Made by a program: the position numbers and the translations under genes. From assembly GCA_946902985.2 (NCBI GenBank), contig OX336392.1:16776716-16840715 (forward strand): DNA of 64,000 bases. Direction: 5' to 3'. The notes under the pieces are model-generated. The model saw only the letters and a list, made by a program, of their open reading frames with translations, was not told the DNA's origin and did no database searches. How positions within the stretch are numbered: the stretch's first letter is position 1; each line of letters begins with the position of its first letter. The stretch is from Meconema thalassinum (Eukaryota; Arthropoda; Insecta; Orthoptera; Tettigoniidae). Below, piece after piece: positions 53,260 through 62,763 of the stretch.

Positions 53260-56200
53260 CCAATGTACTATGGAATTCAAAACTTCCTTTCAAAAATAAT
53301 GTTAGCTTACCTAGCTAATCCATATTGGAAATATCTGTTCCCGTAGGAAACAGGATGTAAAATTGTCCGATTGAGCTATGTACATTAACAAATTCACAAA
53401 GAAATTTGATAAAATGGTCCGGCTAGCTCAAAACAGTTGCCAGCGTTTCGCCCCAGTGTACCAATGGGCTCTTCAGTTGGTTATGGTACACCTCACCAAG
53501 ACGCGTGGCTAGTACATACTGTGAAGGCCGCTGCAAGGCACAAATGTTGCCACGAGCAGCGCCAATGTACTATGGAAGTCAAAACTTCCTTTCAAAAATA
53601 ATGTTAGCTTACCTAGCTAATCCATATTGGAAATATCTGTTCCCGTAGGAAACAGGATGTAAAATTGTCCGATTGAGCTATGTACATTAACAAATTCACA
53701 AAGAAATTTGATAAAATGGTCCGGCTAGCTCTAAACAGTTGCCAGCGTTTCGCCCCAGTGTACCAATGGGCTCTTCAGTTGGTTATGGTACACCTCACCA
53801 AGACGCATGGCTAGAATATACTGTGAAGGCCGCTGCAAGGCACAAATGTTGCCACGAGCAGCGCCAATGTACTATGGAAGTCAAAACATCCTTTCAAAAA
53901 TAATGTTAGCTTACCTAGCTAATCCATATTGTAAATATCTGTTCCCATAGGAAACAGGATGTAAAATTGTCCGATTGAGCTATGTACATTAACAAAGAAA
54001 TTTGATAAAATGGTCCGGCTAGCTCAAAACAGTTGCCAGCATTTCGCCCCAGTGTACCAATGGGCTCTTCAGTTGGTTATGGTACACCTCACCAAGACGC
54101 GTGGCTAGTACATACTGTGAAGGCCGCTGCAAGGCACAAATGTTGCCACGAGCAGCGCCAATGTACTATGGAAGTCAAAACTTCCTTTCAAAAATAATGT
54201 TAGCTTACCTAGCTAATCCATATTGGAAATATCTGTTCCCGTAGGAAACAGGATGTAAAATTGTCCGGGGGCGAAACGCTGGCAACTGTTTTGAGCTAGC
54301 CAGACCATTTTATCAAATTTCTTTGTGAATTTGTTAATGTACATAGCTCAATCAGATAATTTTACATCCTGTTTCCTACGGGAACAGATATTTCCAATAT
54401 GGATTAGCTAGGTAAGCTAACATTATTTTTGAAAGGAAGTTTTGACTTCCATAGTACATTGGCGCTGCTCGTGGCAACATTTGTGCCTTGCAGCGGCCTT
54501 CACTGTATGTACTAGCCACGCGTCTTGGTGAGGTGTACCATAACCAACTGAAGAGCCCATTGGTACACTGGGGCGAAACGCTGGCAACTGTTTTGAGCTA
54601 GCCAGACCATTTTATCAAATTTCTTTGTGAATTTGTTAATGTACATAGCTCAATCGGACAATTTTACATCCTGTTTCCTACGGGAACAGATATTTCCAAT
54701 ATGGATTAGCTAGGTAAGCTAACATTATTTTTGAAAGGAAGTTTTGACTTCCATAGTACATTGGCGCTGCTCGTGGCAACATTTGTGCCTTGCAGCGGCC
54801 TTCACAGTATGTACTAGCCACGCGTCTTGGTGAGGTGTACCATAACCAACTGAAGAGCCCATTGGTACACTGGGGCGAAACGCTGGCGACTGTTTTGAGC
54901 TAGCCGGACCATTTTATCAAATTTCTTTGTGAATTTGTTAATGTACATAGCTCAATCGGACAATTTTACATCCTGTTTCCTACGGGAACAGATATTTCCA
55001 ATATGGATTAGCTAGGTAAGCTAACATTATTTTTGAAAGGAAGTTTTGACTTCCATAGTACATTGGCGCTGCTCGTGGCAACATTTGTGCCTTGCAGCGG
55101 CCTTCACAGTATGTACTAGCCACGCGTCTTGGTGAGGTGTACCATAACCAACTGAAGAGCCCATTGGTACACTGGGGCGAAACGCTGGCAACTGTTTTGA
55201 GCTAGCCGGACCATTTTATCAAATTTCTTTGTGAATTTGTTAATGTACATAGCTCAATCGGACAATTTTACATCCTGTTTCCTACGGGAACAGATATTTC
55301 CAATATGGATTAGCTAGGTAAGCTAACATTATTTTTGAAAGGAAGTTTTGACTTCCATAGTACATTGGCGCTGCTCGTGGCGACATTTAGTGCCTTGCAG
55401 CGGCCTTCTCAGTATGTACTAGCCACGCGTCTTGGTGAGGTGTACCATAACCAACTGAAGAGCCCATTGGTACACTGGGGCGAAACGCTGGCAACTGTTT
55501 TGAGCTAGCCGGACCATTTTATCAAATTTCTTTGTGAATTTGTTAATGTACATAGCTCAATCGGACAATTTTACATCCTGTTTCCTACAGGAACAGATAT
55601 TTCCAATATGGATTAGCTAGGTAAGCTAACATTATTTTTGAAAGGAAGTTTTGACTTCCATAGTACATTGGCGCTGCTCGTGGCAACATTTGTGCCTTGC
55701 AGCGGCCTTCACTGTATGTACTAGCCACGCGTCTTGGTGAGGTGTACCATAACCAACTGAAGAGCCCATTGGTACACTGGGGCGAAACGCTGGCAACTGT
55801 TTTGAGCTAGCCGGACCATTTTATCAAATTTCTTTGTGAATTTGTTAATGTACATAGCTCAATCGGACAATTTTACATCCTGTTTCCTACGGGAACAGAT
55901 ATTTCCAATATGGATTAGCTAGGTAAGCTAACATTATTTTTGAAAGGAAGTTTTGAATTCCATAGTACATTGGCGCTGCTCGTGGCAACATTTGTGCCTT
56001 GCAGCGGCCTTCACAGTATGTACTAGCCACGCGTCTTGGTGAGGTGTACCATAACCAACTGAAGAGCCCATTGGTACACTGGGGCGAAACGCTGGCAACT
56101 GTTTTGAGCTAGCCGGACCATTTTATCAAATTTCTTTGTGAATTTGTTAATGTACATAGCTCAATCGGACAATTTTACATCCTGTTTCCTATGGGAACAG

Positions 56201-57177
56201 ATATTTCCAATATGGATTAGCTAGGTAAGCTAACATTATTTTTGAAAGGAAGTTTTGACTTCCATAGTACATTGGCGCTACTCGTGGCAACATTTGTGCC
56301 TTGCAGCGGCCTTCACAGTATGTACTAGCCACGCGTCTTGGTGAGGTGTACCATAACCAACTGAAAAGCCCATTGGTACACTGGGGCGAAACGCTGGCAA
56401 CTGTTTTGAGCTAGCCGGACCATTTTATCAAATTTCTTTGTTAATGTACATAGCTCAATCGGACAATTTTACATCCTGTTTCCTATGGGAACAGATATTT
56501 ACAATATGGATTAGCTAGGTAAGCTAACATTATTTTTGAAAGGATGTTTTGACTTCCATAGTACATTGGCGCTGCTCGTGGCAACATTTGTGCCTTGCAG
56601 CGGCCTTCACAGTATGTTCTAGCCATGCGTCTTGGTGAGGTGTACCATAACCAACTGAAGAGCCCATTGGTACACTGGGGCGAAACGCTGGCAACTGTTT
56701 AGAGCTAGCCGGACCATTTTATCAAATTTCTTTGTGAATTTGTTAATGTACATAGCTCAATCGGACAATTTTACATCCTGTTTCCTACGGGAACAGATAT
56801 TTCCAATATGGATTAGCTAGGTAAGCTAACATTATTTTTGAAAGGAAGTTTTGACTTCCATAGTACATTGGCGCTGCTCGTGGCAACATTTGTGCCTTGC
56901 AGCGGCCTTCACAGTATGTACTAGCCACGCGTCTTGGTGAGGTGTACCATAACCAACTGAAGAGCCCATTGGTACACTGGGGCGAAACGCTGGCAACTGT
57001 TTTGAGCTAGCCGGACCATTTTATCAAATTTCTTTGTGAATTTGTTAACATCCAAAAGTAATAAATAAATAATAATTCTGAGAATAATTTCTTCATATCT
57101 GCATACTGTGGGCTATATACATGTTCCTTCATATCAGTCAAGCAATACATTATTCGGCAATGTGTCACCCGGTTACG

Positions 57178-57226
57178 GGGCAGATGGCCTCGTAGTTTCG
57201 CCCTTTAAAACAACAATAACTAACTA
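57178..57226 (+). mobile_element. 49-bp retro-inserted tail with 14-bp target duplication
   Basis: GTCACCCGGTTACG flanks the insert at 57164-57177 and 57227-57240. The insert starts GGGCAGATGGCC, can fold with TTTCGCCC, and ends AACAACAATAACTAACTA. It is the same sequence as 1231-1284 in the opposite orientation. Confidence 0.82.
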
Positions 57227-57240
57227 GTCACCCGGTTACG

Positions 57241-57764
57241 CATGTATTTTACCGGTACGCTGCTATGTTGCTCGACCAATATAAATGACCCTGACCCGTA
57301 TATAGTTTATGTGTGTATTAATACAATCCGTTATGTGCTTGATACAGCATTTACACCACAAATGTACGGTATGCAAAAATTAAAAACAACTGCATTAGGA
57401 AAGGAGTTTTCATTAAATAACAACTCTGCATAAGGCTACCGTATTGATGTTATTTAGTTACAAATATTTACACACAGTCAGTGCTGCACTTAATTTCATA
57501 AATAATTATTTTTGTGTGTTCTGTTATTAGGCCCGGATTTGTAAGTCCTGTTATAGCATCCGCTTTAGATTTTCTATGGAACTTAAGATGAGTTAGCCTA
57601 CAGGATTCCTTATCTCTGATCTCCTTTCAATCTGTCAATGTCCGTTATTTACATCACAACGTTTAGGTTTTTGATGTGTAACATCTTTCCACTCGAATGC
57701 TGGATATTTTTGTGGGAGTGATTTTTGAAATGGGACGGAAACAATGAGCGTGCGGTGACGGCGA
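57241..57764. other. No recognised feature
   Basis: AT-rich sequence without a supported gene or repeat. Confidence 0.45.
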
Positions 57765-58051
57765 TTGGTACCACGACGTACTGTCGGCCGTGTGGCTATG
57801 TGGAATGTATATCGCATACAGTTTACTTCAAGGTTTGGAGGCCCCATTAAAGATATTCCTATATTAATTCATCTTCCAGTTGTCATTCTTTGGTGTGAAA
57901 ATATTCATTATATCATATTTGCTGAAAACAATTATGATTTATTAAATCTTCATACATTTGCTGTGGAATGTATATCGCATACGGTTTACTTCAAGGTTTA
58001 GAGGCCCCATTAAAGATATTCCTACAATAAATCATTGGTACCACGACGTAC
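57765..58051 (+). repeat. Duplicated segment pair
   Basis: GTGGAATGTATATCGCATAC and the following 50 bp (to AAAGATATTCCTA) occur at 57799-57872 and again at 57962-58024. TTGGTACCACGACGTAC lies before the first copy (about 57765) and after the second (about 58036). The nested order (A, B, B, A, all direct) suggests two overlapping duplications or a small composite element. Confidence 0.7.
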
Positions 58052-58736
58052 CTCGCGCATGCGCACCGGTCAGGATTTGGCGCCGGAGTTGTACAAGTAG
58101 TTATTTCAATGACCAACAGAGTTCACTGTTAACAACGGATTTGCACTCCCGGCAGACACATACTAGGATAACATGTCAGATGTTACACACCATATGCGAC
58201 TACTGTAAGTCTCGTAATTATTTTTTTAACATAAATTACGTCGGCTGGAATACCGGTACCCCGAGCCTCTTAATATGGCGTGTAGTATCATACTGTTAAA
58301 ACATGTGTTAGGTTGGCAAGGGTTATAACCAAATATTGTTCTGTTATGTTGGTACTTATTATGTACCGGTATATTATTATTATTATTTTCAAGAAGAAAA
58401 AAAAGAGTAGTATACCCTACACTGCTCTGCGTTGCAAGTGAAAATGGTGTGTGTATTATTGAGTGTAGTGAAACCTAAAATACTATAAATTAGAGAAGCA
58501 GACTGAATCAGTTTACTAAAATATCAAATCCAGAACAAGTACTGTCAGCTGTACTTTACACACTTTTCATGTGTTTGTTAAATTGTATTTGTCGTGATAG
58601 GTTGTTAAATTGATTGAGACATGTTTATGTATTCCTTAAGGGTACTTACAAAAGAACACAACGTCACCGTGAGTGTAATCTATCTCTCAGACACTTTTAA
58701 AAATAAATGAACACGTGTGTAAAGTTACCCCACCCT
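58052..58736. other. No recognised gene
   Basis: AT-rich sequence. Near its right end GTGTGTAAAGTTACCCCA (58715-58732) forms an imperfect palindrome with the left end of the next element. Confidence 0.5.
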
Positions 58737-59314
58737 TGGGGTTACTTTACACAGACATGCACTTTCATGGCCTTTGGCTATACAGCCTCACAAGGGGTTA
58801 CTTGACACATGCCTGGAACTTTTCATTGGAGAGATAACACTCATTTGAAGTAAAGAGGATACTTTCATAGCTTAATTAAATTGTCTGAATACATTATAAA
58901 ATAAATTAAACGTGTGTCAAACGTTTAATTTTATGTTTGTAGAAAAGAAAAAGAAAAACAATGCTGCTGATGTGTTAGTCGTAGAAAGGTACCAAACTTT
59001 GTTTTTACAGGAGCCTAAGGCATCATTAACAGAAATGTCACGTTAATAGACTCTATATTTACATCAGTGACTGCAGGTAGCTGGTTTTGGAAATTTTGAG
59101 TAAAATGCCTGTTAATACAAGACGCTGCGAGCTGTACGAGTAAAAGCCCGTATTTGTGTTTGTTCTATTTCACTCCTTTGGATATTAACTGCAGCTATAA
59201 ATGCACTGTGCATTGTTAAGTTGTATAGAAACTTTCATTTCTATGACATGGTCATATTTTACTAAATGTTCTAATTTGTGACCAATAAATTTTCCTAAAG
59301 ACTAGAGAGGCGGG

Positions 59315-62217
59315 GGTTAACATCACAGAAGTGACAAAGAGGAAATCGGACATTCTACGGATCGGAGCGTGGAATGTTAGAAGTCTGCTAGGAAGTGGAA
59401 AGTTAGAAAACTTAGAAAGGGAAATGGATAGGTTGAGGTTGGATTTGGTTGGGATTAGTGAAATGCGCTGGCAGGAAGAGCAGGACTTTTGGTCAGGAGA
59501 CTATAGGGTCATTAGCACTAAATCAAACAATGGCCAAGCAGGGGTTGGTCTCATATTGAGTAGGAAACTTGGACAGCGGGTGGAATATTATGAGCAATAC
59601 AGTGAACGGATTATTGTAGCAAAAATCAATACTAAGCCTACGTGCACCACAGTGGTACAAGTCTATATGCCTACCAGTCAAGCTGATGAGGAGGATGTTG
59701 AAAAGGTCTACGAAGAAATAGATGACATTCTGAGGTATATCAAAGGTGATGAAAATGTTATAGTAATGGGAGATTGGAATGCTGTGGTAGGAAAAGGGAG
59801 AGAAGGGAAGATAGTAGGAGATTTCGGATTAGGTGAAAGGAATGATCGAGGAAGCAGGCTGATGGAATTCTGCACCGAACATGAGTTGGTCATAGCTAAC
59901 ACCTTGTTCAATAACCACAATAGAAGAATATACACATGGATGAGACCAGGAGATACAGGGCGTTACCAAATCGACTTCATTATGGTCAAGCAGAGGTTTC
60001 GAAACCAGATTTTGGATTGTAAAACATATCCTGGTGCTGACATAAACTCTGACCACAATCTGGTTGTAATGAAATGCAGATTAAAGTTGAAGAAACTGAA
60101 GAAAAGTCAAAAGCCAAAAAGGTGGGCAATAGACAGACTGAAAGTGAAGGATGTAAACGAAAGATTCAAGAAGAGTATAAAGGAAGGACTAATCAAAACC
60201 CCTAAACAAACTTCAATTGCAGACGAATGGGCACTTTTGAAGAATGAAATAACAAAATCCGCAGAAGAAAACATTGGTAGGAAAGAAAGAATAGGTAGAA
60301 AACCGTGGATCACTCAGGATATACTAGAATTGATGGATGAAAGGCGGAAACACAAGAATGTAAGAGATGAAAAGGGGAAAGCAGAATACAGACGTCTGAG
60401 AAATGAGGTTAACAAGAAGTGCAAGGAAGCGAAAGAAGAATGGTTGAAAGAAAAATGTGCAGGTATAGAAAATTGTCTGAAATTAGGAAAAGTAGACACA
60501 GCTTATCGAAGGATTAAGAATACTTTTGGGGAAAAGAAGACTAAGTGCTGTAATATTAAGGACACAATTGGAAAGCCTCTAACAGATAGGGAAGAAAAGG
60601 TTGAGAGATGGAAAGCTTACATAGAGTGCTTGTATAAGGGAAAGGAGATTGAGAATCATGTAATGGAAAGGGAGGAGGAAATTGATGAGGATGCAAAAGG
60701 AGATTTAATATTGAGATCAGAATTTGACAGAGCATTAGAGGACTTAGGCAGGAACAAAGCACCAGGCCTAGATGATATACCGATTGAGTTGCTACGCTGC
60801 ATAGGAGATGAAGGTCTGATCAGGTTATTTCACTTGGTGTGTAGGATTTATGAGACAGGTGAGGTACCCCCTGATTTCAAGAAGAATGTAATCATCCCTA
60901 TACCAAAGAAAGTGGGAGCTGACAGATGTGAAGATTACCATACAATCAGCTTGATTACTCATGCTTCAAAGATCCTGTCTAGAATAATTTACAAGAGGAT
61001 TGAAAGCCAGATAGAAACGGAGTTGGGTGAAGACCAGTTTGGTTTCAGGAGAAATGTAGGAACAAGAGAAGCTGTACTAAGTCTTAGGCTGATTTTGGAA
61101 GGTAGAATAAGGAAAGATAAGAGAACGTTCATGGCATTTGGAGACTCAGAAAAGGCTTTTGATAACGTTGATTGGACTAAATTGTTTGACATTTTGAAAT
61201 CTATTGGAATAAAGTACAGGGATAGGAGGGTGATATACAATCTATACAGAAACCAGACAGCAGTCATTCGAGCTGAAGGACATGAGAGAGAAGCTGGTAT
61301 TCAGAAAGGTGTAAGGCAAGGCTGCAACTTATCACCCATACTTTTCAATCTTTACATTGAACAAGCAATGAAGGAAATTGGAGAAAAATTTAAAGTGGGA
61401 GTGAAGATTCAAGGAGAAATAATTTCAACTCTGAGATTTGCTGATGACATCGTCATCTTGGCCGACAAGCCTGAGGATTTAAATGAGTTTTTGAATGGTA
61501 TGGACTCCGTCTTACGGAAGGAATTCATGATGAAAATTAATAAATGTAAAACAAAAATACTGGAATGCAGCCGAAATAAATCAGAAACCTCTATGGAGAT
61601 CAAATTGGCAGGTGAAAAGCTGAAGGAAGTAGGAGACTTCTGTTACTTAGGAAGCAGAATAACCAGTGATGGACGAAGCAAAGAGGATATAAAAAGTAGG
61701 TTGGCTCAGGCAAGGAAAGCCTTTCTACAAAAAAGGAATCTGTTGACATCGAATATAGATTTAGGTATTAGGAAGTCATTTTTGAAAGCCTTTGTCTGGA
61801 GCGTAGCGCTCTATGGAAGTGAAACTTGGACTATTGGTGCAGCAGAAAAGAGGAGAATTGAAGCATTTGAAATGTGGTGTTACAGGAGAATGATGAAGAT
61901 CAGATGGGTAGATAGGGTTACAAACGAAGAGGTATTAAGGCGAGTGGGAGAGGAGAGATGTTTCTGGCGACTGCTAATGAAGAGAAGAGATAGGTTGGTA
62001 GGACACATACTAAGACAACCAGGAATAGCAAGCTTAGTTATGGAAGGAAGGGTCGAGGACAAGAACTGTAGGGGTAGACCAAGGTTAGAATATGTTAAAC
62101 AGATAGCCTCGGATGTAGGGTGTGGTAGCTATGTAGAGATGAAACGATTGGCTCAGGACAGGGAGGTATGGAGAGCTGCATCAAACCAGTCAAAAGACTG
62201 AAGACTCAAACAACAAC
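59315..62217 (+). mobile_element. RTE-clade LINE with 11-bp target duplication
   Basis: AGAGAGGCGGG lies at 59304-59314 and 62218-62228. The element ends in GAAGACTCAAACAACAAC just after the ORF stop, the short CAA-type tail typical of RTE elements. The 5' end enters the ORF within 16 bases, so the copy is probably slightly 5'-truncated. Confidence 0.92.
59331..62201 (+). CDS. Endonuclease-reverse transcriptase of RTE LINE
   Basis: The frame is open for 956 codons, but its first codon here is GTG and the same frame is open into the flanking duplication. The natural start is therefore probably lost with the 5' end. The endonuclease has E44 (SEMRW), D148 and N150 (MGDWNAVVG), and D241-H242 (NSDHNLVV). 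RT has NKAPGLDDIPIELL, KRIESQIETELGEDQFGFRR, motif A (FGDSEKAFD, catalytic Asp kept), KGVRQGCNLSP and the catalytic FADD near residue 704. The C terminus includes LVGHILRQ and CRGRPRLEY. YHTISLI and FGDS look like departures from the usual YRTISLI and FVDL, suggesting mild decay. It belongs to a different family from alpha, beta and gamma. Confidence 0.92.
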   Translation: MTKRKSDILRIGAWNVRSLLGSGKLENLEREMDRLRLDLVGISEMRWQEEQDFWSGDYRVISTKSNNGQAGVGLILSRKLGQRVEYYEQYSERIIVAKINTKPTCTTVVQVYMPTSQADEEDVEKVYEEIDDILRYIKGDENVIVMGDWNAVVGKGREGKIVGDFGLGERNDRGSRLMEFCTEHELVIANTLFNNHNRRIYTWMRPGDTGRYQIDFIMVKQRFRNQILDCKTYPGADINSDHNLVVMKCRLKLKKLKKSQKPKRWAIDRLKVKDVNERFKKSIKEGLIKTPKQTSIADEWALLKNEITKSAEENIGRKERIGRKPWITQDILELMDERRKHKNVRDEKGKAEYRRLRNEVNKKCKEAKEEWLKEKCAGIENCLKLGKVDTAYRRIKNTFGEKKTKCCNIKDTIGKPLTDREEKVERWKAYIECLYKGKEIENHVMEREEEIDEDAKGDLILRSEFDRALEDLGRNKAPGLDDIPIELLRCIGDEGLIRLFHLVCRIYETGEVPPDFKKNVIIPIPKKVGADRCEDYHTISLITHASKILSRIIYKRIESQIETELGEDQFGFRRNVGTREAVLSLRLILEGRIRKDKRTFMAFGDSEKAFDNVDWTKLFDILKSIGIKYRDRRVIYNLYRNQTAVIRAEGHEREAGIQKGVRQGCNLSPILFNLYIEQAMKEIGEKFKVGVKIQGEIISTLRFADDIVILADKPEDLNEFLNGMDSVLRKEFMMKINKCKTKILECSRNKSETSMEIKLAGEKLKEVGDFCYLGSRITSDGRSKEDIKSRLAQARKAFLQKRNLLTSNIDLGIRKSFLKAFVWSVALYGSETWTIGAAEKRRIEAFEMWCYRRMMKIRWVDRVTNEEVLRRVGEERCFWRLLMKRRDRLVGHILRQPGIASLVMEGRVEDKNCRGRPRLEYVKQIASDVGCGSYVEMKRLAQDREVWRAASNQSKD

Positions 62218-62763
62218 AGAGAGGCGGGAGGTGGATGTGGAACATGTTTCCTTGTTGAGTCACATTACTAGGCTCTTACTAATCCGCAGCACTCAAATAC
62301 TCTGGGATTCAAATGTGAAATAGTAAACACTGGCTTTTGTGTCAAATAGCCTGTGTAAAGTTACCCTCTCCAAAGGGCGAGTCGTGCACCTTCGGTTATT
62401 TTAGGATTCCTAGTAATGTGACTCAACAAGTAAACATGTTCCACATCCAATTTCCGCCTCACTAGTCTTTAGGGAAATTGATTTGTCACAAATTAGAACA
62501 TCTATAAAAATATGACTGTCATAGAAATGAAAGTTTCTATACAACTTACCATATGTGCAGATACTCAATTGCACTAAGTTGCAATTATTATCCAAAGAAG
62601 TGAAGTACAAATAACACAAACACGGTTTTCTTACTCGTACAGCCCACAGCGTCTTGTATAAACAGGCATTTTACTCAAAACTTCCAAAACCAACCACGTA
62701 CAGTGCTCAAAAGATTTTAGCGAAAAGTGTGTAAAGTTACCCGGTCTGTGTAAAGTAACCCCA

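Larger units (their letters stand above)
49896..57048. repeat. Foldback-like inverted array of 302-bp monomers
   Basis: Monomers of 302 bp (marker GCGAAACGCTGG) run in one orientation from 49896 to 54266 (about four units, split by a LINE) and in the opposite orientation from about 54267 to 57048 (about nine units). Right-arm markers fall at 54271, 54573, 54875, 55177, 55480, 55782, 56084, 56386, 56680 and 56982. The 12-bp direct repeat CATCCAAAAGTA flanks the whole array (49884-49895 and 57049-57060). Private variants in the left arm recur in mirror order in the right arm. No ORF spans a monomer. Confidence 0.85.
58737..62763. mobile_element. Inverted-repeat element interrupted by an RTE LINE
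   Basis: TGGGGTTACTTTACACAGAC at 58737-58756 is perfectly inverted at 62744-62763. Inside, a second inverted repeat of about 285-292 bp has a left arm at 59073-59314 plus 62229-62272 and a right arm at 62409-62700, with a 136-bp centre. The left arm is split by the RTE insertion. Without the RTE the unit is about 1.1 kb, has no ORF and resembles a non-autonomous DNA transposon. No clear outer target duplication was found, so the ends are provisional. Confidence 0.65.

Noticed and set aside
49896..57048. Regular repeats that might suggest a CRISPR-like array
   Set aside because: The repeats are 302 bp, contiguous and without unique spacers, in an insect-like genome full of retroelements.
49778..57090. 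Outer inverted repeat beyond the array, from AATTATTATTATG left and AATAATAATTCTGAG right
   Set aside because: The match is short, AT-rich and imperfect, while the 12-bp direct repeat lies inside it. It is probably coincidence or retroelement tails.
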